DNA from: CAIMFV01 sp040757715
GTDB taxonomy: Bacteria > Pseudomonadota > Alphaproteobacteria > Caulobacterales > Caulobacteraceae
NCBI GenBank assembly: GCA_040757715.1
Contig: JBFLWS010000002.1
Span: 268,680-332,679 of the forward strand
Length of the DNA: 64,000 nt
Direction of reading: 5' to 3'
Made by a program: the position numbers and the translations under genes. How positions within the stretch are numbered: position 1 is the first letter of the stretch; each line of letters begins with the position of its first letter. The notes below the pieces were generated by a model. That model searched no databases. It was not told the origin of the DNA and saw only the letters and a program-made list of their open reading frames with translations. Positions 1 to 8,911 of the stretch are shown piece by piece.

Positions 1-407
1 TCGGCGATGTGGGCGCGGGTCCCCTCCACCGCCCGCACATAGGCGCGGGTCAAGGTGGCGACGCCGCTGAGGCGCCCCATCAGGTTCAGCCCCGTGCGCT
101 CGGCGGTGAGCAGGGCGCGGGCGTTGGCCTCCACCTCGGCCAGGATGGCGCCCTTGGCCGCGTCCTCGCCATCCTCGACGAGGGTGACGAAACGGGCGCT
201 GGGATCGAGGGCGGCGATGGCGAGACGTGCGCAGCTAAGGCCGCAGATGCGCCCCTCCTGGCGGGCGGCGAACACGGCGGTGAGCCGGGCGTCTGCGTCC
301 AGGAGCGCCGAGGTGATGTCGCCGGCGCGACCGAGGTCTTCAGCGAGGGCGTGCTCGACGATGGGGCGGATGAGCAGGTCCGGCAGGGGAAAGGGCTTCA
401 CGCTCAC
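1..407 (-). CDS. nadC: Nicotinate-nucleotide pyrophosphorylase (NadC), N-terminal part, cut by left edge
   Basis: NadC converts quinolinate and PRPP to nicotinate mononucleotide, closing de novo NAD synthesis in the cytoplasm. About 135 residues are present and run off the window. They include the family's N-terminal helix with LAEDLGRAGDIT and the MGRLSGVAT segment. The GTG start at 405-407 shares four bases (GTGA) with the nadB stop, so translation is probably coupled. It is the third gene of nadA-nadB-nadC. An alternative GTG lies two codons further in. Identity is firm; the C-terminal PRPP-binding half cannot be seen. Confidence 0.93.
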   Translation of the reverse strand, partial: MSVKPFPLPDLLIRPIVEHALAEDLGRAGDITSALLDADARLTAVFAARQEGRICGLSCARLAIAALDPSARFVTLVEDGEDAAKGAILAEVEANARALLTAERTGLNLMGRLSGVATLTRAYVRAVEGTRAHIA

Positions 408-1933
408 GCCGCGGCCCGCCGCTTCAGCTCGGCCAGGGTCGCCTCGGCCTCGGCGAGGGTCAGGCGCGTGCGGCGGGGGGCGAGCGCCTGCGGATAGTCC
501 CGCCGCCAATGCGCGCCCCGGCTTTCGCACCGCCGCCAAGCCGCGGCGGCCACCAGCTCGGCGGCGATGAGCGGCGGAGCTTCGCCATAGGTGTCGCGCC
601 AGGCCTCAATCTGGACCAACAGGCGCTCCAGCCCCTCGCCATCACGGATGAGGCCGGCCTCGTCGGTCATGGCCTGGCGAAGGGCCTCGAACACCTCGTC
701 CGGCAGGTCCGGCGTGGGCCCGGCGGGCAGAAGCGCGGCCTCAGAGACGGCCTCTTGCGACGCCGCCTGCCCCGCCCGGGCGCCGAACACGGCGGCTTCC
801 AAGAGCGAGTTGGAGGCGAGGCGGTTGGCCCCATGCACGCCAGTGGAGGCGCACTCGCCCGCGGCGAAGAGGCCGGCCAGCGAGGTGCGGCCCTCGGCGT
901 CCGTCTCCACTCCGCCCATATGATAATGACAGGCGGCGGCCACCGGGATCGGCGCCTCGCGCGGATCGACGCCGGCGGCCATGCAGGCAGCGAACACGGC
1001 CGGGAACTCCTCCGGGAAGCGCTCGCCCACCGCGGCGCGAGCGTCGAGGAAGGCCCCCTCCCCGCTCTGGTGTTGGCGGAAGATAGCCCGCGCCACCACG
1101 TCGCGCGGGGCGAGCTCGGCGCGGGGATCGACCCCCAGCATGAAGCGGCCACCCTGGCGGTCCACCAGGATGGCGCCCTCGCCGCGCAGGGCCTCGGTGG
1201 CCAGCGGCGCGGGATCAAGCCCAAGGTCCATGGCCGTGGGGTGGAACTGCACAAACTCCGGATCGGCGATCACCGCGCCGGCGAGGGCGGCGAGGCCGAG
1301 CCCCTCCCCGCGCACGGCGGCCGGGACTGTGGTCTTGGCGTAGAGCCCGCCGAGCCCGCCCGTAGCCAGCACCGTGGCCGCAGCGGTCACCTCGATAAGC
1401 TGGCCGTCGTTCTCGATCAGCGCTCCGCGCACTCGGCCGTCGGCGTCCTGCAACAAGCGCCGGGCGCGGGCGTGGGTCCAGATGTCGATGAGGGGCGAGG
1501 CTTGAGCTGCCTTGGCCATGGCGGCCATGATGGCGGCGCCGGCGCGATCGCCCCCCACCCGCGCCACCCGAGCGCGGCTATGGGCGGCTTCCAGGCTCTG
1601 CACCAGCTTGCCGGCCGCGTCCTGGTCGAAGGGCGCGCCGAGGGCGAGCAGGCGCATCACCGCCGCCGGGCCTTCTTCCGTCAGGAGTTGCGCGCGCTCG
1701 GCCTCCACCAGGCCTGCGCCCGCAGCCACGGTGTCGGCGGCATGCAGGGCCGGCGTGTCGTCTTCCGCGAGGGCTACGGCGACGCCCCCTTGCGCCCAGG
1801 CCGAAGAACAGCCGGCGCCGAGGGCTTCAGGCGTGATGACCAGGGCCCGGCGGGGGGCGGCGGCGAGAGCGGCGCTCAGGCCCGCAAGCCCGGCGCCCAG
1901 GATCAGCACCCCGTCGAAATCCAAACGCGACAT
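404..1933 (-). CDS. nadB: L-aspartate oxidase
   Basis: NadB is the flavoprotein that oxidises L-aspartate to iminoaspartate for quinolinate synthesis by NadA. The 509-residue product is of normal length. It opens with a Rossmann FAD motif (GAGLAGLSAA, about residues 13-22) and carries the fumarate reductase/succinate dehydrogenase-like segments QFHPTA and GGRFMLG, plus AACHYHMGGV and GVHGANRLASNSLLE near residues 330-380. The ATG at 1933 follows an AAGGAGC ribosome site. It lies 12 bases after nadA and overlaps nadC by four bases, so the three form one operon. Confidence 0.97.
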   Translation of the reverse strand: MSRLDFDGVLILGAGLAGLSAALAAAPRRALVITPEALGAGCSSAWAQGGVAVALAEDDTPALHAADTVAAGAGLVEAERAQLLTEEGPAAVMRLLALGAPFDQDAAGKLVQSLEAAHSRARVARVGGDRAGAAIMAAMAKAAQASPLIDIWTHARARRLLQDADGRVRGALIENDGQLIEVTAAATVLATGGLGGLYAKTTVPAAVRGEGLGLAALAGAVIADPEFVQFHPTAMDLGLDPAPLATEALRGEGAILVDRQGGRFMLGVDPRAELAPRDVVARAIFRQHQSGEGAFLDARAAVGERFPEEFPAVFAACMAAGVDPREAPIPVAAACHYHMGGVETDAEGRTSLAGLFAAGECASTGVHGANRLASNSLLEAAVFGARAGQAASQEAVSEAALLPAGPTPDLPDEVFEALRQAMTDEAGLIRDGEGLERLLVQIEAWRDTYGEAPPLIAAELVAAAAWRRCESRGAHWRRDYPQALAPRRTRLTLAEAEATLAELKRRAAA

Positions 1934-1945
1934 GGAACCGCTCCT

Positions 1946-3040
1946 TCAGACCAGCTCCACGTCCACCGGCCGGCGGGCGAGGGCGAGGTCGTAGCGGGCG
2001 GGGATCGCGGGCGGCGGCAGGTCGATCATGCGCTGCACGGCGGCGCGGGCGCGCTCGGCGACGCTCTCCTCCACCGTCACCTCGAAGCGGTCGAAGCGCA
2101 AACTGTCGAGAATGCCCTGCAAGGTGATGCGCTTCATGTGCGGGCAGAGGTTGCAGGGGCGCACGAACTCGGTGGCCGGGGCGTCCACGGCCACATTGTC
2201 GGCCATGGAGCATTCGGTGATCAGCACCACCTTGCGCGGCTTCCTCTGCGTCACATAGTCGGCCATGGCCGCGGTGGAGCCGGTGAAGTCCGACGCCTCG
2301 ATCACCTCGGTGGGGCATTCGGGATGGGCCAGCACCTCGGCGCCCGGATAGGCGGCGCGCATCTCGGCGATGTCCTCGGCGGTGAAGCGCTCATGCACCT
2401 CGCAGCGGCCCTTCCAGGCGATGATGCCGATATGGGTCTGCCGGGCCACATTGCGGGCGAGGTACTCGTCGGGGATCAGGATCACCTTGTCCACGCCCCA
2501 TTCGCGGGCGGCGGCCTCCACCACCTGCACGGCGTTGGCGCTGGTGCAGCAGATGTCGGTCTCGGCCTTCACGTCGGCGGTGGTGTTGACATAGGTGACC
2601 ACCGGCAGGCCCGGATGCTTGGCCTTGATGGCCCGCACGTCCGCCCCGGTGATGGAGGAGGCGAGGCTGCAGCCGGCGCGCAGATCAGGGATCAGCACGG
2701 TCTTGTCCGGGCAAAGCACCTTGGAGGTCTCGGCCATGAAGTGCACGCCGGCCTGGATGATCACCTTGGCGTCGGAGCGGGCCGCTTCCCGGGCGAGACC
2801 CAGGCTGTCGCCCACATAGTCGCCCACGCCGTGGAAGATCTCCGGCGTCATGTAATTGTGCGCGAGGATGACGGCGTTCTTGGCCGCCTTCAGCCGGTTG
2901 ATCTCGTGGATCAGCGGCGCCTGCGTGCGCCATTCCAGCGGCGGCACCTTGGATTTCAGGCGCTCATAGAGGGGCGCGGTGGCGCGCTCAACCTCGGGGG
3001 TGAACCGCAGCTCATCCTCCGCCGCCGCAACATCGTACAT
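1946..3040 (-). CDS. nadA: Quinolinate synthase A
   Basis: NadA condenses iminoaspartate with dihydroxyacetone phosphate to quinolinate using a [4Fe-4S] cluster. The product is 364 residues. Cluster cysteines are probably those in GCSLASS, CCTSANA and CNLCPHMK. HNYMTPEI and HPECPTEV are family signatures. The reading frame is open upstream to 3097, but the ATG at 3040 sits eight bases after a perfect AAGGAGG, so that start was chosen. It is the first gene of the nad operon and lies directly behind the palindromes at 3051 and 3128. Confidence 0.96.
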   Translation of the reverse strand: MYDVAAAEDELRFTPEVERATAPLYERLKSKVPPLEWRTQAPLIHEINRLKAAKNAVILAHNYMTPEIFHGVGDYVGDSLGLAREAARSDAKVIIQAGVHFMAETSKVLCPDKTVLIPDLRAGCSLASSITGADVRAIKAKHPGLPVVTYVNTTADVKAETDICCTSANAVQVVEAAAREWGVDKVILIPDEYLARNVARQTHIGIIAWKGRCEVHERFTAEDIAEMRAAYPGAEVLAHPECPTEVIEASDFTGSTAAMADYVTQRKPRKVVLITECSMADNVAVDAPATEFVRPCNLCPHMKRITLQGILDSLRFDRFEVTVEESVAERARAAVQRMIDLPPPAIPARYDLALARRPVDVELV

Positions 3041-3050
3041 CGCCGCCTCC

Positions 3051-3071
3051 TTATGCTCACTTTGAGCATTA
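3051..3071. promoter_or_regulatory. Palindrome at the nadA ribosome site (proximal operator candidate)
   Basis: The sequence TTATGCTCA-CTT-TGAGCATTA is a near-perfect inverted repeat with 9-base arms. It abuts the nadA Shine-Dalgarno (3046-3052). A matching copy lies 77 bp upstream. Repressors of NAD synthesis (NadQ, NrtR, NiaR types) act on such sites in other bacteria. Which one acts here is inference. Confidence 0.65.
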
Positions 3072-3127
3072 ATGAGTCCCGAAACGACGCCGACCAAAGA
3101 GCTTCGACCAGCGTCGGGGTGGGATAC

Positions 3128-3148
3128 TTATGCTACGAATGAGCATAA
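3128..3148. promoter_or_regulatory. Second palindrome upstream of nadA (distal operator candidate)
   Basis: TTATGCTAC-GAA-TGAGCATAA repeats the format of the proximal site with two mismatches in one arm. The centre-to-centre distance of 77 bp is close to seven helical turns, so both sites would face the same side of the DNA and could support looping. The 215-bp gap between nadA and purQ otherwise shows nothing recognisable. Confidence 0.6.
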
Positions 3149-3255
3149 GGGGACTTAGATATAGCGCCGACACGCCCCTGTCACAAGGGCGATTCGTCCG
3201 GGATGGGATTAAGAGCCTGTCAGACCTGCAAATCGGCTCAACGATTCAAGGCCGG

Positions 3256-3918
3256 TCACGCGCTGGCGGCGATGCTCTGGAATAGCAAGGCGCCGTCGGC
3301 GGAGCCGAGCTCGGCCTCGAAGGCCCGGTCCGGGTGGGGCATCATGCCGAGCACATTGCCCCGCTCATTGACGATGCCGGCGATGTTGCGGGCCGAGCCG
3401 TTGGGGTTCTCGGTGTAGCGGAACACCACCCGCCCCTCGCCTTCCAGCCGGTCGAGGGTGGCCTCGTCGGCGAAGTAATTGCCCTCGCCGTTGCCGATGG
3501 TCATCACCGCCTCGCGCCGATCGCGATAGGCCGAGGTGAAGCGGGTCTGCACATTGGTGATCTCGAGGGCCACCGGCTTGCAGACATATTTGAGCCCGGC
3601 GTTGCGCAACAGGGCGCCGGGCAACAGCCCCGCCTCGCACAGCACCTGAAAGCCGTTGCAGATGCCCACCACCGCTGCGCCCTTGTCGGCCAAGCGCTTC
3701 ACCTCGCCCATCACCGGCGAGAGGGCGGCCATGGCTCCGCAGCGCAGATAGTCGCCATAGGAAAAGCCGCCGGGCAGCACGATGAGGTCGAGATCGTCGT
3801 CGAGCTTGGTCTCCTGGTGCCAGACCATGGCCGGGGTGGAGCCGGTGGAGCGCTCCACCGCGCTCGCGCAGTCGCGATCGCAGTTGGAGCCGGGGAAGAC
3901 GACGACGGCGGACTTCAT
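3256..3918 (-). CDS. purQ: Phosphoribosylformylglycinamidine synthase, glutaminase subunit PurQ
   Basis: PurQ hydrolyses glutamine to supply ammonia to PurL in step four of purine synthesis. The product is a 220-residue class I glutamine amidotransferase. It has VVVFPGSNCDRD at the N-terminus, the nucleophile cysteine in GICNGFQVL (near residue 86) and the catalytic His of MMPHPDRAFE near the C-terminus. The frame extends to a TTG at 3933, but the conserved MKSAVVV start at 3918 is preferred, 15 bases after GGGGAG. The partner PurS is encoded just upstream; PurL is not in the window. Confidence 0.97.
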   Translation of the reverse strand: MKSAVVVFPGSNCDRDCASAVERSTGSTPAMVWHQETKLDDDLDLIVLPGGFSYGDYLRCGAMAALSPVMGEVKRLADKGAAVVGICNGFQVLCEAGLLPGALLRNAGLKYVCKPVALEITNVQTRFTSAYRDRREAVMTIGNGEGNYFADEATLDRLEGEGRVVFRYTENPNGSARNIAGIVNERGNVLGMMPHPDRAFEAELGSADGALLFQSIAASA

Positions 3919-3950
3919 GGGCTGGACTTGCAACTCCCCAAGGATGCGCT

Positions 3951-4214
3951 TCAGGCGCTCGGCTCGACCAGCTCAAGCCGACGCTCGATACGGGTCAGGC
4001 GCACGTCATGGCGCGCGAGCACGCCATATATGTTGGCGATGTCCTGCTGCATAGCGAGCATGTGACCGCGCATGGCGATAAGTTCCGCCTTGATCTCGCC
4101 GACGCCCTCTTCGAGCGCGCCCATGCCCATTTGCAGGTCGCGCAAGATGTCGATGATCAGTTCGTTCGAGGACTCGACCACAGGACGCTCCACCGCCCGA
4201 TCAGGTGAAACCAC
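3951..4214 (-). CDS. Small coiled-coil protein inside the purine cluster
   Basis: This 87-residue hypothetical protein lies between purS and purQ on the same strand. No family is recognised. Residues 15-83 are almost entirely helix-forming and heptad-like (runs such as ALEEGVGEIKAELIAM and IANIYGVLARHDVRLTRIE), so a coiled-coil oligomer is likely. There are no membrane segments or cysteines. The assigned start is GTG at 4214; a methionine at about residue 29 is an alternative. Its position suggests co-transcription with purS and purQ, but no function can be assigned. Confidence 0.6.
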   Translation of the reverse strand: MVSPDRAVERPVVESSNELIIDILRDLQMGMGALEEGVGEIKAELIAMRGHMLAMQQDIANIYGVLARHDVRLTRIERRLELVEPSA

Positions 4215-4269
4215 CTTACCACGAACATATCGGGAACGACAGCAACTTGACCGCGCGGGCAGCGCCCGC

Positions 4270-4505
4270 TCAACCTACCTCGACGCGATAGCTCTCGATC
4301 ACCGCATTGGCCAAGAGGCGGTCGGCCATGGTTCGGGCCTGGCTCTCGGCGGCGGCCTTGTCGTCGCCGGCGAGATCGAGCGTGATTACCCGCCCCACCC
4401 GCACGTCCGACACGCCAGCAAAGCCGAGACCGCCAAGGGCCGCCTCAATGGCCTTGCCCTGCACGTCCAGCACGCCGGGCTTCAGGAACACTTCCACGCG
4501 GACCT

Positions 4506-4509
<4 letters not shown>
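4270..4509 (-). CDS. purS: Phosphoribosylformylglycinamidine synthase subunit PurS
   Basis: PurS is the small structural subunit that bridges PurL and PurQ in the multi-subunit FGAM synthase of alphaproteobacteria and Gram-positives. The product is 79 residues, normal for the family, and starts VKVRVEVFLKPGVLDVQGKA. DVRVGRVITLDLAG follows in the middle. The GTG at 4507-4509 overlaps the purC stop as GTGA. The frame is open further upstream inside purC, but that part has no PurS character. Confidence 0.95.
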
Positions 4510-5261
<752 letters not shown>

Positions 5262-5411
5262 TGCTCACTTCCGGCGGGGCGCCCATTTGCGTCAGGCGAC
5301 AGCGCGACGGGCGCCGACGTCCCAGGCTTCGACTCACGGGCCCACGGGTCATATAGGTTATTTGCAAGCTAAAGGAACGTCGGTGTTCGCGCAAACGTCC
5401 TGAGCCAGTAA

Positions 5412-6386
5412 GTGTTCGCCTACGGGCGATCCCATCGATTCGTCCTTGCCGAGACCGCCGTGCCGCCACCGCCCCCCGCCTCGCCTGACCACACGGCCGA
5501 CCCGCCGCCGCGGGTGGAGCGCCAGCCGCGCATCCTGGCCAGCGGCGTGCGTCGCGACGTGGTGGTGATCGGTCGCGACACGCAGGGCCTCGGCGATCTC
5601 TATCACGACCTGCTGACCCTGAGCTGGCTGCGCTTTCTCGGCCTCGCCTTCCTCATCTACCTCGCCATCAATCTCGCGTTCGGCCTAGCCTATTTCGTCG
5701 ACCCCAAGGGCGTGTCGCACACCGGCGCCTGGAGCTTCGGCGACGCCTTCTTCCTCAGCGTGCAGACCTTCGGCACCATCGGCTACGGAGCCCTGGCGCC
5801 GCAGGACCTCTACGCCAACCTCGTGGTGACGGTGGAGAGCTTCGTCAGTCTGGGGTCGGTGGCCGTGCTCACCGGCGTGATCTTCGCCCGGGTGTCGCGG
5901 CCGTCCGCGCGGGTGATGTTCAGCCGCAACGCCCTCGTCACTACCTATGACGGCCGCCCGACCCTACTGTTCCGCGCCGCCAACCAGCGCGGCAACTACA
6001 TCGTCGAGGCGGACGTTTCCATGAACCTGGCGCGCCAGACCCTGACCCAGGAGGGGCTGTCCATCCGCCGCATGCTGGATCTGAAGGCGGTGCGCTCGCG
6101 CTCGCCCCTGTTCGCCCTGTCGTGGATGGTGCTGCACGTCATCGACGAGGACAGCCCGCTCTACGGCGCCACGGCCGAAAGCCTCATGGCCGAGTCAGCC
6201 GAGATCGTGGTGGTGATCTCCGGCGTCGACGAGAGCTTCGCCAGCCGCATTCATGCCCGGCACTCCTACCTCGCTGAAGAAATCCTGTTCGACAAACAGT
6301 TCGCCGACATCTTGTCCATCGACGACGATGGACGCCGGGTGGTGGATTACAGCCGGTTCCATGATCTACGTGACATGGAGCCATGA
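5412..6386 (+). CDS. Inward-rectifier type potassium channel (KirBac-like)
   Basis: This is an inner-membrane K+ channel of the bacterial Kir type. The 324-residue product has a proline-rich N-terminus, two membrane segments (about residues 73-95 and 135-158), and between them a pore helix with the filter TIGYG near residue 121. The C-terminal half (from about 165) fits the cytoplasmic immunoglobulin-like Kir domain (LLFRAANQRGNYIVEA, LSWMVLHVIDEDSPL). The start is GTG at 5412; GTG at 5460, just before the PPPPP run, is equally possible. It diverges from purC. Confidence 0.88.
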   Translation: MFAYGRSHRFVLAETAVPPPPPASPDHTADPPPRVERQPRILASGVRRDVVVIGRDTQGLGDLYHDLLTLSWLRFLGLAFLIYLAINLAFGLAYFVDPKGVSHTGAWSFGDAFFLSVQTFGTIGYGALAPQDLYANLVVTVESFVSLGSVAVLTGVIFARVSRPSARVMFSRNALVTTYDGRPTLLFRAANQRGNYIVEADVSMNLARQTLTQEGLSIRRMLDLKAVRSRSPLFALSWMVLHVIDEDSPLYGATAESLMAESAEIVVVISGVDESFASRIHARHSYLAEEILFDKQFADILSIDDDGRRVVDYSRFHDLRDMEP

Positions 6387-6457
6387 GCCCGATTCAAGGT
6401 AGAGTATCCTTAACGTCCCAGTCCTAGACTCAGGTCCGGCTAGAGAGGTGCACCAAT

Positions 6458-6697
6458 ATGCCCATGGCCCAAGAGGATCTGGAGCGCCGCCTGCGCGCGG
6501 CCTTCCCGCAGGCCGAGATCGTGGTCACTGATCTCGCCGGCGATGGCGATCATTACCGCGCCCGCATCATCGACGCGGCCTTCAAGGGCCTGCCGCGGGT
6601 GCGCCAGCATCAGCTGGTCTATGCGGCGCTGGGCGGCAGCATCGGGGGCGAACTGCACGCCCTCGCGCTTGAGACCGCGGCGCCGTCGGGGGGTTGA
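6458..6697 (+). CDS. BolA family protein
   Basis: BolA proteins pair with CGFS monothiol glutaredoxins to hold or transfer [2Fe-2S] clusters. The 79-residue product has the LERRLRAAFPQAEIVVTDLAGDG start, the invariant His of GDHYRARI (cluster ligand in the family) and the HQLVYAALGG helix of the conserved C-terminal signature. A GAGAGG ribosome site precedes the ATG. Its likely partner glutaredoxin is encoded 1 kb downstream on the same strand with one gene between, which supports an Fe-S role. Confidence 0.92.
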   Translation: MPMAQEDLERRLRAAFPQAEIVVTDLAGDGDHYRARIIDAAFKGLPRVRQHQLVYAALGGSIGGELHALALETAAPSGG

Positions 6698-6700
6698 GCC

Positions 6701-7582
6701 GTGCGCTACCGCCCCTTCGGCCTCAACGGCCAGGCCATGTCGGTGTTGACCCTGGCGCTGGACCGGCCGGGTCTGAGGGCTGCCGCTGTCACCGAACTGG
6801 TGTTCTCCGCGCTGGAATGCGGGATCAATTCATTTGAGCTGCAGGCCGGAGATGTGGAAGCCGCTCGAGGTCTGCGTGACGGCCTCGGCGCCGTGGAGCG
6901 CACCATCGCCGTGATCGGGCTGCGCCTCAGCGCCGCCGCCGACCCGCGCTTCGTCAGCCGCGACGGGGCCATCGCCGCCATCGAAAGCGCCCTCGACGCA
7001 GGCCGGTTCGGCCGCCTCGACTATGTGCTGGTGGAGGGACGCATGCCCAACGACCTCTCGCCCCTGCTGGCTGACACCCTGGCCGGCGCCAATGCGGCGG
7101 GGCGCATCCGCGTCGCCGGCCTGGGCGGGAAACGCGCCTTCCTCGACGCGCATCTGGACGCCCCGGAGTTCGAGCTCATCGAGGCGCCGTTCAACCTGCG
7201 CTCCGACTGGGACGACCGCAATCGGGTGAAGCGGGCCGTGGCGCGGGGCATGACGGTGATCGGCTGCGACTACTATCCCGCTCTGCAGATCGCCCGCCGG
7301 GACGCAGGCACCGAACCGCGCCAGGGCTTGCTGCGCTTCGGCCTGGGCGGCAAGGAACGCAGCCTGGAGCAATCCTCGACCTACGCCTTCCTGTCGCTCT
7401 ATCAGGGCTGGACGGCGGAGGAGATCTGCCTCGCCTACGCCCTCACCGAGCCTGGCCTCTCCAGCATCCACATCTCCGCAGCCGGCGTGCGCAACCTGCC
7501 CGCCCTCGCCGCCGCGCCGGAGCGCGAGATGCCCACCGGCGTCCCGGCCCAGATCGAAATGGCCCGCATCCAGGCCTCCTAA
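6701..7582 (+). CDS. Aldo-keto-reductase-fold protein lacking the catalytic tetrad
   Basis: The 293-residue product starts MRYRPFGLNGQAMSVLTLAL, matching the opening strand of aldo-keto reductases. It ends with the WTAEEICLAYALTEPGLSSIHISA helix-strand pair typical of that barrel. Where active enzymes have Asp-Thr-Ala...Tyr it reads INSFELQAGD. The usual Lys strand is not evident, and the DYVLVEGR segment has Gly where the catalytic His belongs. So it is probably a non-catalytic barrel. The start is GTG at 6701, three bases after bolA, so the two are co-transcribed. The link to Fe-S metabolism is by position only. Confidence 0.75.
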   Translation: MRYRPFGLNGQAMSVLTLALDRPGLRAAAVTELVFSALECGINSFELQAGDVEAARGLRDGLGAVERTIAVIGLRLSAAADPRFVSRDGAIAAIESALDAGRFGRLDYVLVEGRMPNDLSPLLADTLAGANAAGRIRVAGLGGKRAFLDAHLDAPEFELIEAPFNLRSDWDDRNRVKRAVARGMTVIGCDYYPALQIARRDAGTEPRQGLLRFGLGGKERSLEQSSTYAFLSLYQGWTAEEICLAYALTEPGLSSIHISAAGVRNLPALAAAPEREMPTGVPAQIEMARIQAS

Positions 7583-7684
7583 AGGCCCTTCGCGCGCATC
7601 TCGTGACGGGCGTGTGACTTGCGCCCGGGGGCTGGCGCACCTAGGTCTTGCCGCAATTGATTCATTCGCCTCGAGGAGGCCGCC

Positions 7685-8047
7685 ATGACCGAAGCTGCGC
7701 CGCAGCCCGCTAAAGCCGCCGCCGACCCGGTGCACGACTTCATCGCCCGCACCGTCGCCGAATATCCGGTGGTGCTGTTCATGAAGGGCGTGCCGGAACA
7801 GCCCCGCTGCGGCTTCTCCGCCGTGGTGGTGCAGATTCTCGACCATCTGGGCGTGGAGTTTGTCGGCGTGGACGTGCTGCAGGACGACGACCTGCGCCAG
7901 GGCATCAAGTCCTATTCCGACTGGCCCACCATCCCCCAGCTCTATGTGCAGGGCGAGTTCGTTGGCGGCTCGGACATCGTGCGCGAGATGTTCCAGGCCG
8001 GCGAGCTGAAGAGCTTCTTCGCCGAGAAGGGCCTGGCGGCGGGCTGA
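7685..8047 (+). CDS. grxD: Monothiol glutaredoxin, CGFS type (Grx4/GrxD)
   Basis: This is a CGFS glutaredoxin, which coordinates [2Fe-2S] clusters with glutathione and delivers them to targets, often with BolA. The product is 120 residues with an Ala/Pro-rich leader of about 15, then VVLFMKGVPEQPRCGFS (active-site Cys near residue 40), the WPTIPQLYV cis-proline motif and GGSDIVREM glutathione-binding segment. GAGGAGG precedes the ATG. It ends the bolA-AKR-grxD run and is followed by a strong hairpin at 8140. Confidence 0.95.
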   Translation: MTEAAPQPAKAAADPVHDFIARTVAEYPVVLFMKGVPEQPRCGFSAVVVQILDHLGVEFVGVDVLQDDDLRQGIKSYSDWPTIPQLYVQGEFVGGSDIVREMFQAGELKSFFAEKGLAAG

Positions 8048-8082
8048 TCGGAGTCCAATGTTGGACCAAGCGCCCAAATAGG

Positions 8083-8132
8083 CGCGGATTTAGGAAAAGT
8101 GGGAACCGGTTTTCCGCCCGAAATCCACGCTC
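8083..8132. repeat. Partial copy of the dispersed GTGGGAACCGG palindromic repeat
   Basis: GGAAAAGTGGGAACCGGTTTTCC (8093-8115, split here as GGAAAA, GTGGGAACCGG, TTTTCC) matches the core of the fuller elements at 8185 and 23281. It is framed by GCGGATTT and GAAATCC arms that can pair. Confidence 0.65.
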
Positions 8133-8139
8133 AAAAGAT

Positions 8140-8167
8140 AAAGGCCCCGGATCGCTCCGGGGCCTTT
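8140..8167. terminator. Terminator hairpin between convergent grxD and rpsD
   Basis: AAAGGCCCCGG and CCGGGGCCTTT form an 11-bp perfect stem with a six-base loop. The T-rich tail is best on the minus strand (CCTTTATCTTTT), so it may serve both genes. Confidence 0.8.
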
Positions 8168-8184
8168 CGCATGTTCAGGGCCGT

Positions 8185-8286
8185 AGAGCATTTTCCGAAA
8201 AGTGGGAACCGGTTTTCAGTCGAAAAATACTCTAAATTCAATTGAGTATGAGCAAAATCCGATTCAGTTTGAACGGATTTTGCTCT
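8185..8286. repeat. Composite 102-bp dispersed repeat, copy 1
   Basis: The element starts AGAGCATTTTCC and ends GGATTTTGCTCT. Its two halves each fold: AGAGCATTTT...AAAATACTCT around the GTGGGAACCGG core, and GAGCAAAATCC/GGATTTTGCTC (8250-8285). Nearly the same sequence recurs at 23281-23381. It lies just downstream of the rpsD stop. Confidence 0.85.
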
Positions 8287-8293
8287 GAGGACC

Positions 8294-8911
8294 TTAGGAG
8301 GCGTAGTATTCCACCACCAGGTTCGGCTCCATCTTCACCGCGTACGGCACTTCGGAGAGCTCCGGCGCGCGGATGAACTTGGCGGTCAGGCCCTTGCCGT
8401 CGGTCTCGATATAGTCCGGCACTTCACGCTCGGAGGACTGCACGGCCTCGAGCACCAGGGCCATGTTGCGCGACCGCTCGCGCACGGAGATCACGTCGCC
8501 CACCTTCACGCTGTAGGACGGGATGTTCACCCGCTTGCCGTTGACGGTGACGTGGCCGTGGTTGACGAATTGGCGCGCGGCGAACGGGGTCGGCACGAAC
8601 TTGGCGCGATAGACCACCGCGTCCAGACGGCTTTCCAGCAGCGCGATGAGGTTTTCCGAGGTATTGCCCTTGCGGCGGGCGGCCTCGTCATAGATGCGGC
8701 GGAACTGCTTCTCGGTGATGTTGCCGTAGTAGCCCTTCAGCTTCTGCTTGGCGCGCAGCTGCAAGCCAAAATCCGACACCTTGGACTTGCGGCGCTGGCC
8801 GTGCTGGCCGGGGCCGTAGGAGCGCTGGTTCACCGGGCTCTTCGGGCGACCCCAGAGGTTCTCGCCCATACGCCGGTCAATCTTGTACTTCGCCGAATGG
8901 CGCTTAGACAT
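8294..8911 (-). CDS. rpsD: 30S ribosomal protein S4
   Basis: S4 is a primary 16S-binding protein of the small subunit. The 205-residue product has the N-terminal MSKRHSAKYKIDRRMGENLWGRPKSPV opening in the alphaproteobacterial form without zinc cysteines. The S4 RNA-binding domain ESRLDAVVYRAKFVPT and ARQFVNHGHVTVNGKRVNIPSY follows at residues 95-150. The gene stands alone. The 179 bp upstream separate it from the cytochrome gene and hold nothing recognised. Confidence 0.98.
   Translation of the reverse strand: MSKRHSAKYKIDRRMGENLWGRPKSPVNQRSYGPGQHGQRRKSKVSDFGLQLRAKQKLKGYYGNITEKQFRRIYDEAARRKGNTSENLIALLESRLDAVVYRAKFVPTPFAARQFVNHGHVTVNGKRVNIPSYSVKVGDVISVRERSRNMALVLEAVQSSEREVPDYIETDGKGLTAKFIRAPELSEVPYAVKMEPNLVVEYYAS

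Noticed and set aside
509..3142. An 877-codon open frame on the plus strand opposite nadB and nadA.
   Set aside because: It mirrors two well-recognised genes, is His/Gly/Ala/Arg-rich and has no domain. Long antisense frames are expected at this GC content.
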